Shown here: positions 1-9,704 of the stretch, piece after piece | Position numbering within the stretch: position 1 is the stretch's first letter | How the letters are laid out: each line of letters begins with the position of its first letter | Assembly: GCF_005080825.1 (NCBI RefSeq) | Contig: NZ_CP034852.1 | Span: 259,033 to 323,032 of the forward strand | Length of the DNA: 64,000 nt | DNA from: Buchnera aphidicola (Thelaxes californica) | Lineage (GTDB): Bacteria; Pseudomonadota; Gammaproteobacteria; Enterobacterales; Enterobacteriaceae | Reading direction: 5' to 3' | Translations under genes and position numbers: made by a program | The notes under the pieces: generated by a model | Seen by the model: only the letters and a program-made list of their open reading frames with translations | Databases searched by the model: none | What the model was told of the DNA's origin: nothing

Positions 1-466
1 TTTTATGCATATAAATTTTATTTTCTTTTAAAGCTGTTGAAAAAAGTATTTTATTTTCTATATCAACTTGAGAAAAATGACATCCATATATATTTTTTAT
101 TGTAAATAATATATGTTCAGGATATCCAAAATGATTTAATGAAATTAAATATATTAAATTTCCATGATATGAACTACAAAATAAAAAATTTTTGGTTTGA
201 TCTGTAGAAATATGATTAATTGGATATTCTAATTGAATAGAATGTACTTTATATATTTTTTTTTCGTTATCGATATAATAAGTATCTATTCGATTTTTCG
301 GTCTGATTCCAACATATAGTAAGTTTTTTTCAGGTAATAATAAGATAGGTTGAGGTTCTCCTTCTGTGTTTATTTGTTGTATTTTAGTTAAATATTTTTT
401 TTGTGATAATTTTAATATGTAAATGCTTTCAGTACCTGGTGCTGCAATATAAATAAATATTGACAT
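1..466 (-). CDS. pgl: 6-phosphogluconolactonase, 5' part (runs off the left edge)
   Basis: Hydrolyses 6-phosphogluconolactone to 6-phosphogluconate in the cytoplasm, the step after Zwf (also in this window, at 28.3 kb). The visible 155 codons start at ATG 464-466 and follow the E. coli Pgl/YbhE beta-propeller protein (about 331 residues) from its first residue. Recognisable segments are IYIAAPGTESIYI near the start, then NLLYVGIRPKNRIDTY, HISTDQTKNFLFCSSY and YGCHFSQVDIENK. The rest of the gene lies outside the window. It is separated by about 50 bases from the end of mfd, which is also on the minus strand. Identity rests on remembered family sequence; the reading frame is open throughout. 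Confidence 0.9.
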   Translation of the reverse strand, partial: MSIFIYIAAPGTESIYILKLSQKKYLTKIQQINTEGEPQPILLLPEKNLLYVGIRPKNRIDTYYIDNEKKIYKVHSIQLEYPINHISTDQTKNFLFCSSYHGNLIYLISLNHFGYPEHILFTIKNIYGCHFSQVDIENKILFSTALKENKIYMHK

Positions 467-518
467 AATTATTTCCAAATTTTAAATAATAAATTATATA
501 TAATGTATAAAAGTTTTA

Positions 519-2597
519 TTATTTTTTTAATAAAGTATTTAAAAAAATTTCTTTCATCAAATTTAATAACCATTTGATGCGTTCAATATTATCATTTATT
601 TTATGATCAAATAATAAAAGATTTTTATTATTATTATGATCAATTTTCCATTTAGTAATATTTTTATTCATTATATTAAAAAATTTATTTAATTGAATAT
701 TATGTTGATCTTGAAGTATAAAAATACCTCCTTTTTCATATGATTGTATTTCTTTAAAACCTGTAATTTCTGCAATAATTCTAATTTTGTTAATTTTTAT
801 TAAATTTTTTATAGTTTTAGGAATTTTTCCGAAATCAGTTAATAATTTTTTTTGAATGAGATCTATTTGTGATAATTCATGAGAATAACATAATTTTTTG
901 TAAAAAGAGATTCTTATATATGGATCGTGAATATAACTATTTGGAATAATGGATGGAACATTTAATTCAATTTTCGGAGGAGATTGAAATACACAACTAC
1001 TGTTGACATTTTTATTTTTTTTTATTTCTGATATTGTTTTATTTAACAATTGTGTATATAAAGAAACACCTATAGTTTTTATATGCCCACTTTGATCTTC
1101 CCCTAATAATTCTCCTATTCCTCGTATTTCTAAATCACGATTAGATAATGATAAACCTGATCCTAAACTGTTACAACTTGAAATAGCTGATATTCTTTGA
1201 TATGCTTTTATGTTTATTTTTTTTAAATCATGTATTAACAACCATGCGTAAGCTTGAAAATTAGATCTTCCTACTCTTCCTCTTAATTGATGTAATTGAG
1301 ATAAACCAAATTGATCAGCTCCTTCAATAATAATTGAATTAACATTAGGAATATCAATTCCAGTTTCAATAATTGTTGTACTAACTAATACATCAAATTT
1401 TTTTTCATAAAAATTAGTCATAATATTTTTTAATTCTTTTGGATGCATTTGACCATGTCCCATATGAATTTTTATTTGAGGTAATAAATTAGATAGTTTC
1501 AAAACTTTATTTTCAATGCTATTTACTTTATTAAAAATATAATATACTTGTCCTCCTCTATCTATTTCTTTTAATATAATTTCTTTTATTAAATTTATGT
1601 CGTATTGTTTTACAAATGTTTTAATAGGTAATCGATTTTTTGGTGGAGTATTTATAATTGATAAATCACGTACACCTGAAAAAGCCATGTTTAATGTTCT
1701 AGGTATAGGAGTTGCTGTTAATGTTAATACGTCAATATTCTGGTTATTTTTTTTTAAATATTCTTTATGCATAACTCCAAATCGATGTTCTTCATCAATA
1801 ATTAATAAACCTAAATTATTCCATTGAACTTTATTAAATAACAGTTTATGTGTACCTATTAATATATTAATTTTTCCTGTTTGTGTTTGTAACAAAATTT
1901 GCTTTTCTTTTTTTTTTGTATTTAAACGAGATAAATGTTCAATTTTACATTTAAATGAAGAAAAACGTTCTTTAAAAATATACAGATGTTGTTGTGTTAA
2001 TAACGTAGTTGGTACCAAAATTGCAACTTGTTTATTATTTATGAAAGATAAAAATGCAGCTCGAATAGCTATTTCTGTTTTTCCTAATCCTACATCTCCA
2101 CATATAATTCTATCCATGGGTATATTTTTTGACATATCTTCAAATACAGATTTAATTACATTATTTTGGTCCGTAGTAATTTTAAAAGGACATTTTTTTA
2201 TAAATTTTTTGTATTTTAATACATCATTTTTAAATGAATATCCGCTTATAGAAGCTCTTTTTGCTTGATTATCTAAGAGTATAAGCGCAGTATCATAAAT
2301 TTTATCTGCAATTTTTTGTTTTTCTTTTTTCCAATTATTATTAAATAATTTAATTAATATTGGATTGATAGCATTATCAAACGAATATTTTTGTAATAAA
2401 TGAATGGAATAAACTGGAATAAATAATTCTATGTTATTAAAACATGACAAAATTAAATATTCATTTTCGATATTTTTAACATTAATTTTTTTTAATCCTT
2501 TATATTGACCAATTCCATATTCTAAATGTATTAAAAAATCATTTTTTTGTATTTTATCTAATGTTTCAATATAAAAGCAATTTTTTGTATTATTCAT
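519..2597 (-). CDS. mfd: Transcription-repair coupling factor, N-terminally shortened
   Basis: ATP-dependent translocase that pushes on stalled RNA polymerase. The 692-residue product begins directly at the RNA-polymerase-interaction domain (about residues 15-75, with HLEYGIGQYKG). It continues through the RecG-like motor: Walker A GDVGLGKT at 167-174, DEEH at 268-271, LTLTATPIPRTLNM, and the helicase C-terminal part with QLHQLRGRVGRS. It ends with the C-terminal TRCF domain. E. coli Mfd has about 1148 residues; the missing roughly 450 are the UvrB-like domains that bind UvrA. Other Buchnera Mfd proteins are also shortened, so this is lineage reduction rather than a fresh break. The 419 bases upstream show no readable remnant of the lost half. 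A pure RNA polymerase release role is inferred. Confidence 0.93.
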   Translation of the reverse strand: MNNTKNCFYIETLDKIQKNDFLIHLEYGIGQYKGLKKINVKNIENEYLILSCFNNIELFIPVYSIHLLQKYSFDNAINPILIKLFNNNWKKEKQKIADKIYDTALILLDNQAKRASISGYSFKNDVLKYKKFIKKCPFKITTDQNNVIKSVFEDMSKNIPMDRIICGDVGLGKTEIAIRAAFLSFINNKQVAILVPTTLLTQQHLYIFKERFSSFKCKIEHLSRLNTKKKEKQILLQTQTGKINILIGTHKLLFNKVQWNNLGLLIIDEEHRFGVMHKEYLKKNNQNIDVLTLTATPIPRTLNMAFSGVRDLSIINTPPKNRLPIKTFVKQYDINLIKEIILKEIDRGGQVYYIFNKVNSIENKVLKLSNLLPQIKIHMGHGQMHPKELKNIMTNFYEKKFDVLVSTTIIETGIDIPNVNSIIIEGADQFGLSQLHQLRGRVGRSNFQAYAWLLIHDLKKINIKAYQRISAISSCNSLGSGLSLSNRDLEIRGIGELLGEDQSGHIKTIGVSLYTQLLNKTISEIKKNKNVNSSCVFQSPPKIELNVPSIIPNSYIHDPYIRISFYKKLCYSHELSQIDLIQKKLLTDFGKIPKTIKNLIKINKIRIIAEITGFKEIQSYEKGGIFILQDQHNIQLNKFFNIMNKNITKWKIDHNNNKNLLLFDHKINDNIERIKWLLNLMKEIFLNTLLKK

Positions 2598-3016
2598 TCT
2601 AATTATGGTATTGTTAAAATATATTTAAATTTTTTAAAAATTATTTTTAATACAATAATTATAATAATTTTTTTTTCAATTATAATGTGTTAATATCTTG
2701 TAAAAAAAATTATTTTATAAAGTATAAAATTTATTATTTTGTATGATTATAATATTACTTAATAATATATTATAACTTATTCAGATAATATTATAAATAT
2801 TAAATTTTGATAAAAAAATTTATATATTTTGATATAATATATTAAAAATATTTTTATAAAATGTCATATTTCATTAAGATTGTTTTTTTATAAAATATTA
2901 ATAATGACAACTATATAAGTTGTTATATAAAAATATAAAATTTTTTCACTTGATCATATTAAATTTAGAAAAACATTTAATTGAAGATATAATATATAAT
3001 TAAAAAGAGGTAAATT
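2598..3016. other. Divergent intergenic region between mfd and gapA
   Basis: These 419 bases separate the minus-strand mfd start from the plus-strand gapA start, so they should hold promoters for both. The sequence is almost pure A+T, with no open frame resembling a protein. I see no remnant of the deleted mfd N-terminal half. The only site I would single out is a TATAAT box close to gapA (2988-2993). Confidence 0.6.
2965..2993 (+). promoter_or_regulatory. Candidate sigma-70 promoter of gapA
   Basis: A perfect TATAAT lies at 2988-2993, with a weak -35-like TTAGAA at 2965-2970 (17-base spacer). The start of gapA is 24 bases after the -10 box, giving a short leader that contains the ribosome binding site AAGAGG at 3005-3010. 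In DNA this A+T rich, -10 look-alikes are frequent, so this is a candidate only. Confidence 0.3.
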
Positions 3017-4018
3017 ATGATAATTAAAGTAGGAATTAATGGTTTTGGTAGAATCGGAAGAATGGTATTTCGATTGGCTCAATCTCATAAAAATATAAAG
3101 ATAGTAGCTATTAATGATTTATTAAGTATTGATTATATAGCTTATTTATTGAAATATGATTCTACTCATGGAATTTTTAATAAAAAAATTAAATTTCATA
3201 ATAATATTTTAACAATTGGTGAAAATAATATCAGAATTTCTTCAGAATCTGATATAAAAAAAATTAATTGGAAAGAAGTAGATGTTGATGTGGTAGTGGA
3301 AGCAACAGGGTTTTTTTTAACAAAAAATACTGCACAGGATCATTTGTTAGCAGGGGCTAAAAAAGTAGTTTTAACTGGTCCCTCTAAAGATGATACACCG
3401 ATGTATGTTAATGGAGTAAATTTTCATCAGTATCGAGGAGAAAAAATAGTTTCTAATGCTTCATGTACAACTAATTGTTTAGCTCCATTAGCCAAAATTA
3501 TTCATGACAATTTTAATATAATTGAAGGATTAATGACTACAGTACATGCAGCTACTGCTACACAAAAAGTAGTAGATGGGCCTTCTTATAAAGATTGGAG
3601 AGGAGGAAGAGGTGTTTTACAAAATATTATTCCTTCTTCAACTGGTGCTGCTAAAGCAGTTGGTGTAGTTATTCCTGAATTACAAGGTAAATTAACTGGA
3701 ATAGCATTTAGAGTACCAACTGCTAATGTATCTGTTGTAGATTTAACAGTAAAATATAAAAAATCTACTACATATTTAGAAATTTGTAATATTATAAAAC
3801 AATACTCACAAAATACAATGAAAGGTATTATTGGTTATATTGATGAAGAAGTTGTTTCTAGTGATTTTAATGGTAATTATCTAACTTCTATTTTTGATGC
3901 AAAAGCAGGTTTATCACTAAATAAAAATTTTACTAAATTGATTGCATGGTATGATAATGAAACAGGATATTCTAGTAAAGTATTAGATTTAGTATGTTTA
4001 GTATATAAAGAACAATAA
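3017..4018 (+). CDS. gapA: Glyceraldehyde-3-phosphate dehydrogenase
   Basis: Cytoplasmic glycolytic enzyme that oxidises and phosphorylates glyceraldehyde-3-phosphate to 1,3-bisphosphoglycerate with NAD. The 333-residue product has the usual family length. The Rossmann motif [10 protein letters not shown] is at residues 6-15. The catalytic cysteine is C150 in SNASCTTNC and the base histidine is H177 in [10 protein letters not shown]; the C-terminal WYDNETGYS motif is present. The start ATG is preceded by a good ribosome binding site, AAGAGG, six bases away. The gene stands alone on the plus strand and converges with fldA. Two perfect hairpins fill the gap between them. Confidence 0.98.
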   Translation: MIIKVGINGFGRIGRMVFRLAQSHKNIKIVAINDLLSIDYIAYLLKYDSTHGIFNKKIKFHNNILTIGENNIRISSESDIKKINWKEVDVDVVVEATGFFLTKNTAQDHLLAGAKKVVLTGPSKDDTPMYVNGVNFHQYRGEKIVSNASCTTNCLAPLAKIIHDNFNIIEGLMTTVHAATATQKVVDGPSYKDWRGGRGVLQNIIPSSTGAAKAVGVVIPELQGKLTGIAFRVPTANVSVVDLTVKYKKSTTYLEICNIIKQYSQNTMKGIIGYIDEEVVSSDFNGNYLTSIFDAKAGLSLNKNFTKLIAWYDNETGYSSKVLDLVCLVYKEQ

Positions 4019-4053
4019 TTTTTTAGTTTATTTATCTATTAATACAATTTAAT

Positions 4054-4100
4054 AATTATTAAAACAGTAAAAATTTTATTATAATACTGTTTTAATAATT
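4054..4100. terminator. Perfect 16-bp inverted repeat after gapA
   Basis: Arms at 4054-4069 and 4085-4100 are exact reverse complements, separated by a 15-base loop. It begins 35 bases after the gapA stop codon. It lies in the convergent gapA-fldA gap, so it can form in either transcript. A U-run is not needed to see it, but the flanks are T-rich. Read as the gapA transcription terminator. Confidence 0.65.
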
Positions 4101-4110
4101 TAATTATTTA

Positions 4111-4163
4111 TTTAGATAAGAAATTAAATAATGATTAATACATTATTTAATTTCTTATCTAAA
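4111..4163. terminator. Perfect 23-bp inverted repeat overlapping the end of fldA
   Basis: Arms at 4111-4133 and 4141-4163 are exact reverse complements with a 7-base loop. The right arm includes the last codons and stop codon of fldA. This is one of the longest perfect stems in the window and can fold in both directions, as expected for a bidirectional terminator between convergent genes. Confidence 0.75.
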
Positions 4164-4664
4164 TTCTACAATAATTTGTTCAACCCATTTATTAACGCGT
4201 TTTAATGTTTGCTCTGGTTGTCTATCTTCATCTATAATTAGTCCTAAAAAATATTTTTCATTTAATAATGATTTAGAAGCAGTAAAATTATATCCAGAAG
4301 TAGACCATTTTCCAACACATTCTCCTTTTCTTTTTTTGATTATTTTATAAATATAATATAAAGCATCACAAAAATATTCAGAATAATCTTCTTGATCACC
4401 ACATCCAAAAAGAGCAATTTTTTTTCCTTTAAAATTTATTTTTTTTAAATTAGGTATAAAATCATTCCAATCACACTGTATTTCTCCATAATACCAAGTC
4501 GGAATACCAAAAATAATATTTTGATATTGCTCTATATCTTTAATTGTAGCATTTGAAATATCAAAAATTTTTATGTCATAATTACTTAATTTTTTTTTAA
4601 TTATATTTGCAATATTTTCTGTATTTCCGGTATCAGTACCAAAAAAAATTCCTATTTTTTTCAT
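4155..4664 (-). CDS. fldA: Flavodoxin I
   Basis: Small FMN-containing electron carrier of the cytoplasm. In E. coli it feeds electrons to radical-SAM enzymes, methionine synthase and IspG/IspH. The 169-residue product is close to the E. coli length (176). The FMN phosphate loop GTDTGNTE is at residues 9-16, and the isoalloxazine-flanking segments [14 protein letters not shown] and [15 protein letters not shown] are typical of long-chain flavodoxins. The final codons are embedded in a 23-bp hairpin, so the coding sequence and its terminator overlap. Upstream lies a 1.46-kb stretch without genes. Confidence 0.96.
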   Translation of the reverse strand: MKKIGIFFGTDTGNTENIANIIKKKLSNYDIKIFDISNATIKDIEQYQNIIFGIPTWYYGEIQCDWNDFIPNLKKINFKGKKIALFGCGDQEDYSEYFCDALYYIYKIIKKRKGECVGKWSTSGYNFTASKSLLNEKYFLGLIIDEDRQPEQTLKRVNKWVEQIIVEFR

Positions 4665-6120
4665 ATTTATTCCTTAATACTTTATTTATTAAAAATAAAT
4701 ATTTTTAATATATACAACACCATAAATATATTAATTTCATTACAACACTGAATTTAAAAAAAGTGATATATATTTTAATTCATATAATATGTTGAAGAAT
4801 TTTTTGATAAAAATTCATATTATGAATTTTTATCAAAATATGTATAAAATTGATTTTATATATTTTGATTACATATTGTTAAAAAATATTTATATTGAAT
4901 TATTTATTTAATCAAAAAAATAAATTTTATTATTTATATTATAACTAAAGGTTGAAAAATATTGTATAGATCAATTTTTTATTATTTTTCATTTGTTAAT
5001 AAATTTATTAAAACATTATTATTTAATCATATTTAATAAACAAAAAAAAATAAATTATGTATATTATAATATTAAATATTAATTACATAAATATAAAACA
5101 ATATAATATTAAAATTTATAAAAAAAATTTTTAATAAAAAAGTTAAACAAATTTTATAGATAAATTGTATAAGATATTAAGTAAAATATAAAATTGTTTA
5201 TAAAAAAAATTTTTTTGGAATAAAAAATTTTTTTTATAAATATTATTTACAATAATAATTATTTTATAAAACTCAGTTTAAAAGTGTAAAAAAAATATTT
5301 GTGTTAAAAAATATATATTTAAACAATAAACACTTTAAAAAAGAAAAGACATTTTTATTAAAATTAGAAGTGGATACTTATTGATCTCTTATTAAAATAT
5401 TAGTAACAATTTTTACATATATCATATTTATTTATTTTAAAAGAAATATTTATTAGATTTTGGAATATATAAAAAATAATTTATTTTACCCAGTTAATTA
5501 AAAACAAAAATGTTATGACAATTTAATGATAGTGAATATATTTTTAAGTACAAAAAAATTTTTTTACAAAATAGTTCTATTAAAATAGAATGATAACCAT
5601 TATTGAAACGTTGGTAAAAATAACTTTACTAGTATTCTTATAATTATAAGAGAAATAATTTAATGAAAAAAATAAATATTATTGTTTATTAATTTAAAAT
5701 TTTTTATTTATTAATTTTTTAATAACAAATTTATTAGTTATTGAAACAAAAACAAAGATATTATATTGTCTAAATATAAAGAAATATTATTTTTTTTAAA
5801 TGAAGATAATAAAAAATGAAATAAATATTACATTATTAATATATTAATAATGTAATATTTTTAATAACAGATAAAATTATTCATGAATAAAATTATGTAA
5901 TTCTTATAGATTTTTTATTTTATAATATTTAAATAAAATGCAAATTATTTTAAAAAAAAATGTTATATGAATCCATATTTATAGAATGATGATATTTTGA
6001 CAGAAATAAGTTATTCTAACTGTAGTATAGATATAGTTATTTTTTATTTATCGCACAACTATTTTATATAATCAAACATATATAAAAATTTTAAAAAAAA
6101 AGGAATGTCAATAATACTGT
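4665..6120. other. Gene desert between fldA and ybgI
   Basis: About 1.46 kb with no open frame that resembles a protein on either strand and no tRNA-like fold. The sequence is nearly all A and T. In the better-known Buchnera strain from pea aphid I recall phrB (DNA photolyase) standing here. I looked for photolyase motifs in all frames and found none I would defend, so decay of phrB is inferred from position only. One structured element stands out: a perfect 38-base palindrome at 5823-5860. Confidence 0.7.
5823..5860. repeat. Perfect 38-base palindrome in the gene desert
   Basis: The sequence from 5823 to 5860 equals its own reverse complement, with 19-base arms and no spacer. It lies about 260 bases before ybgI. 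Possible readings are the orphan terminator of a lost upstream gene, or a structure retained by chance. Nothing else around it is conserved in a way I can recognise. Confidence 0.7.
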
Positions 6121-6864
6121 ATGAATAATTTTTTATTAGAATCATTAATTAATGAAAAGTTGAATAGTAATATTTTTCAAGATGTAGTTCCTAATGGACT
6201 ACAAATAGAAGGAAAAAGTGAAATACAAAAAATATTGTGTGCAGTCACAGCTTGTCAAGCAGTTTTAGATATAGCTGTATTAGAAAAATATGATGCAATA
6301 ATAGTACATCATGGATATTTTTGGAAAAATGAAGACAATATTATTAAAGGTATTAAACGTAATCGTTTAAAAACTATTTTATCTAACGATATTAATTTAT
6401 ATTGTTGGCATCTTCCCCTAGATGATCATAAAACATTAGGTAATAATGTTCAAATCGCTAAACAATTACAAATAAAAATTTTTGGTAAAATTGCTCCATA
6501 TGTATTATGGGGAAAATTTGATATACCAATTTTAGCTTGTGATCTAAAACAAAAAATAACAAAAGTATTTGGTAGAATACCTTTTCATTGTGGTGGACAA
6601 TATAATAAAAAAATTAAAACAATTGCTTGGTGTTCAGGTAAAGGTCAAAATTTTATTAATATAGCAGCTAACTCTAAAATGGATGCTTTTTTAACAGGAG
6701 AAGTATCAGAAGAAACTGTACATATTGCAAAAGAAAATAACATGCACTTTTTTTCTGCAGGACATCATGCTACAGAATGTGCAGGAATTCAATATTTAGG
6801 ATCATGGATTAAAAAAAAATATAATCTTAATGTAAATTTTATAAATATTTTTAATCCAATTTAG
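6121..6864 (+). CDS. ybgI: Nif3/YbgI family metal-binding protein
   Basis: Homologue of E. coli YbgI (247 residues, the same length), a dinuclear-metal hexameric ring protein of the Nif3/DUF34 family whose cellular role is unsettled. It is often labelled GTP cyclohydrolase 1 type 2 homologue. Metal-ligand motifs are visible: VHHGYFW near residue 65, WHLPLDDH near 100, and AGHHATE near 220 close to the C terminus. The start MNNFLLESLINEKLNS aligns with the E. coli start MKNTELEQLINEKLNS. It is the first gene after the desert and lies about 120 bases before sucA, on the same strand. Confidence 0.93.
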   Translation: MNNFLLESLINEKLNSNIFQDVVPNGLQIEGKSEIQKILCAVTACQAVLDIAVLEKYDAIIVHHGYFWKNEDNIIKGIKRNRLKTILSNDINLYCWHLPLDDHKTLGNNVQIAKQLQIKIFGKIAPYVLWGKFDIPILACDLKQKITKVFGRIPFHCGGQYNKKIKTIAWCSGKGQNFINIAANSKMDAFLTGEVSEETVHIAKENNMHFFSAGHHATECAGIQYLGSWIKKKYNLNVNFINIFNPI

Positions 6865-6981
6865 TTGATAATATATTTCACAATTTTATTTAAAAAATAT
6901 ATATGTATTTCTAAAAAATCAACTTGAATTATAAAACTTTCAAAAATATGCAATATATATATATTAAATAAAGAGATAAGC

Positions 6982-9702
6982 ATGACTACTCAAAATATTA
7001 CTTTTTGGAAAAATTCTTCTTGTTTATGTCATCATAATTTAAAATATTTAGAAGAATATTATTCTAAATATATTATAGATGTTAATAAAAAAAAAATAAA
7101 TGATTGTGATCATATTAAAAATACAAAACATATTTTTATGAAAGAAAAAAAAATTTTTTTGGAACAAGATTGGTTAAATATAATTAATTTTTTTCGTTTT
7201 TATGGTCATAATTATTCCAATATAAACCCTTTACATAATAGTGTAAAACAAAAAGATATTGATCTTAAATATTGTGATAATAATATTCCATTAAATTTTA
7301 ACGAAAAGATATTAAAAAATTTTTTTTTAAATTTTCGTTCTGCTTATCCTATATTAAAAAAACCATTAGATATTTTAAAAAAAATTTACTGTTCTAATAT
7401 AGGAGTAGAATTTTTACATATTAATAATGAACAAGAAATTCAATGGATTTGTGAACGTTTTGAAAAAAATCCTTTAAAAAATTTTTTTAGTTTGTCAGAA
7501 AAAAAAAGATTTTTACAACAAATAATTAAAGCAGAAAGTTTCGAAAAATATTTAAATTCTCAATTTCCTGGTGCTAAACGTTTTTCTTTAGAGGGGTGTG
7601 ATGTTTTAATTCCTTTATTACAATATGTTATTACATTTTCTAAAAAAAATAATATAAAAGAAATTGCAATAGGAATGTCTCATAGAGGTCGTTTAAATGT
7701 TTTGTCAAATGTGTTTAAAAAAAATATATTAAATATTATTGCAGAATTTTCTGGAAAAAATTGTAATAGCACTTTTAGTGGAGATGTGAAATATCATTTA
7801 GGTTATATAAGAAAAATTTTTTTAAATTATAAAAATAGCATTTCTATTATATTAAAACATAATCCTTCTCATTTAGAATTAATTTATCCAGTTCTACTAG
7901 GTACAGTCAAATCACATCTTGAAAAAAAAAATTATCATGATACGAATAATATTTTACCTATTATTATTCATGGAGATGCAGCAATTACTGGTCAAGGTGT
8001 AGTTCAAGAATCTTTAAATATGTCACAAACTAAATCTTTTGGAGTAGGTGGTATTATACACATTATCTTAAATAATCAAATTGGGTTTACAACATCCAAA
8101 TGTAATGAATTAAGATCTACAAAATATTGTACCGATATTGCAAAAATGATTTACGCACCAATATTTCATGTAAATGCTGATGATGTAGAATCTGTTATAT
8201 TTATTATACAAACTGCTTTAATGTTTCGTCTCAAATTTAAAAAAGATGTATTTATAGATTTAATTTCTTATCGTAGAAATGGACATAATGAAACAGATGA
8301 ACCTACAGTTACTCAACCTATGATGTATAAAAAAATTAAAGCACATCCTTCTGTAAGTATAATTTATAGCAATAAATTAATGTGTGATAATATTATTACA
8401 ACAAATTTTTTAGAACAAGAACAAAAAAAATATTTTGATAATATACAAAAAAAAATTCAAAATAATAATATAAATAATTTTTCGAAAAATTTATTAGAAA
8501 AATATAAATTAAATCAAAAATTCCAAAAAAAAATTAATATACAGATTTTAAAAAATTTATTAATTTCAGCAAATACTATACCTTCCAATATTCATATTCA
8601 CCCTTTAGTCAAAAAAATAATTCAACATAGATATTCTTTAATTAAAAAAAATTATATAGATTGGGCTTTAGCAGAAATTTTAGCATATGCAACATTATTA
8701 TATTCAGGTATATCATGTCGATTATCTGGTCAAGATATTAATCGCGGGACATTTTTTCATCGTCATATTGATATTCATGATCAATTAAATGGTTCTATTT
8801 ATACTCCTTTAAACAATATTAAAAATGTTTCAGGGAAATTTTATTCTAATAATTCTGTTTTATCAGAAGAATCCGTTTTAGGTTTTGAATATGGTTATAG
8901 CTCTAATCAAAATCATACTTTAACTATTTGGGAAGCTCAATTTGGAGATTTTGTTAATGGTGCTCAGAATATTATTGATCAATTTATTGTAAGTGGGGTT
9001 GATAAATGGGGGGAAGTAAGTAATTTAATTATGCTTTTACCACATGGTTATGAAGGACAAGGTCCTGAGCATTCTTCTGCAAGAGTTGAAAGATTTTTAC
9101 AATTATGTGCTAATTCTAATATAGAATTATGTATTCCAACTACTGCTTCACAAATTTTTCATATAATTTATAAACAAATATTTAAAAAAAATATGAATCC
9201 TGTGATAGTAATGACTCCTAAATCTATGTTAAGAAACATCTCAACATATTCAAAAATAGATGATTTATTAAAAAATACTTTTTTAAATATTATCCCTGAA
9301 ATGCAAGATAATAACATTAAAAATGTTATAAGATTAATTTTTTGTTGTGGAAAAATTTATTACGAATTAATGAATGCTAACAAAGAAAATAAATATATAT
9401 CTATAATTAGAATTGAACGATTATATCCTTTTCCTGAAAAGGAAATTGAAATATGTATAAAAAAATATCATATTAATTGTGAAATAATATGGTGCCAAGA
9501 AGAACCTAAAAACCAAGGAGCGTGGTCATATATTTCAATACATTTTAATAATATATTAAATCGTTTATGTGTTTCAAAAACAATTCAATATATTGGAAGA
9601 ATTGAATCAGCTTCTACTGCAACAGGATATTTCAACATTCATGAAAAAGAACAATTATCTATTATTAATGAAGCAATTCATATAATTAAGAAAAAGGATT
9701 GA
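6982..9702 (+). CDS. sucA: 2-oxoglutarate dehydrogenase E1 component
   Basis: Thiamine-diphosphate-dependent E1 of the 2-oxoglutarate dehydrogenase complex; it decarboxylates 2-oxoglutarate and passes the succinyl group to the lipoyl arm of SucB. The product has 906 residues (E. coli about 933). Typical segments are MSHRGRLNVLSNV, HLGY, the thiamine-diphosphate region HGDAAITGQGVVQESLN, YRRNGHNETDEP, and the C-terminal transketolase-like half with LPHGYEGQGPEHSSARVERFLQL. sucB starts two bases after its stop codon, so the two are translated from one mRNA. sucCD do not follow. Confidence 0.97.
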   Translation: MTTQNITFWKNSSCLCHHNLKYLEEYYSKYIIDVNKKKINDCDHIKNTKHIFMKEKKIFLEQDWLNIINFFRFYGHNYSNINPLHNSVKQKDIDLKYCDNNIPLNFNEKILKNFFLNFRSAYPILKKPLDILKKIYCSNIGVEFLHINNEQEIQWICERFEKNPLKNFFSLSEKKRFLQQIIKAESFEKYLNSQFPGAKRFSLEGCDVLIPLLQYVITFSKKNNIKEIAIGMSHRGRLNVLSNVFKKNILNIIAEFSGKNCNSTFSGDVKYHLGYIRKIFLNYKNSISIILKHNPSHLELIYPVLLGTVKSHLEKKNYHDTNNILPIIIHGDAAITGQGVVQESLNMSQTKSFGVGGIIHIILNNQIGFTTSKCNELRSTKYCTDIAKMIYAPIFHVNADDVESVIFIIQTALMFRLKFKKDVFIDLISYRRNGHNETDEPTVTQPMMYKKIKAHPSVSIIYSNKLMCDNIITTNFLEQEQKKYFDNIQKKIQNNNINNFSKNLLEKYKLNQKFQKKINIQILKNLLISANTIPSNIHIHPLVKKIIQHRYSLIKKNYIDWALAEILAYATLLYSGISCRLSGQDINRGTFFHRHIDIHDQLNGSIYTPLNNIKNVSGKFYSNNSVLSEESVLGFEYGYSSNQNHTLTIWEAQFGDFVNGAQNIIDQFIVSGVDKWGEVSNLIMLLPHGYEGQGPEHSSARVERFLQLCANSNIELCIPTTASQIFHIIYKQIFKKNMNPVIVMTPKSMLRNISTYSKIDDLLKNTFLNIIPEMQDNNIKNVIRLIFCCGKIYYELMNANKENKYISIIRIERLYPFPEKEIEICIKKYHINCEIIWCQEEPKNQGAWSYISIHFNNILNRLCVSKTIQYIGRIESASTATGYFNIHEKEQLSIINEAIHIIKKKD

Positions 9703-9704
9703 TA

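Noticed and set aside
1597..2268. Open frames on the plus strand inside mfd (1597-1827, 2041-2268)
   Set aside because: They are antisense to conserved helicase motifs and resemble no protein.
4665..6120. phrB pseudogene in the desert before ybgI
   Set aside because: Position fits, but no photolyase motif could be read in any frame, so I list it only as an empty region.
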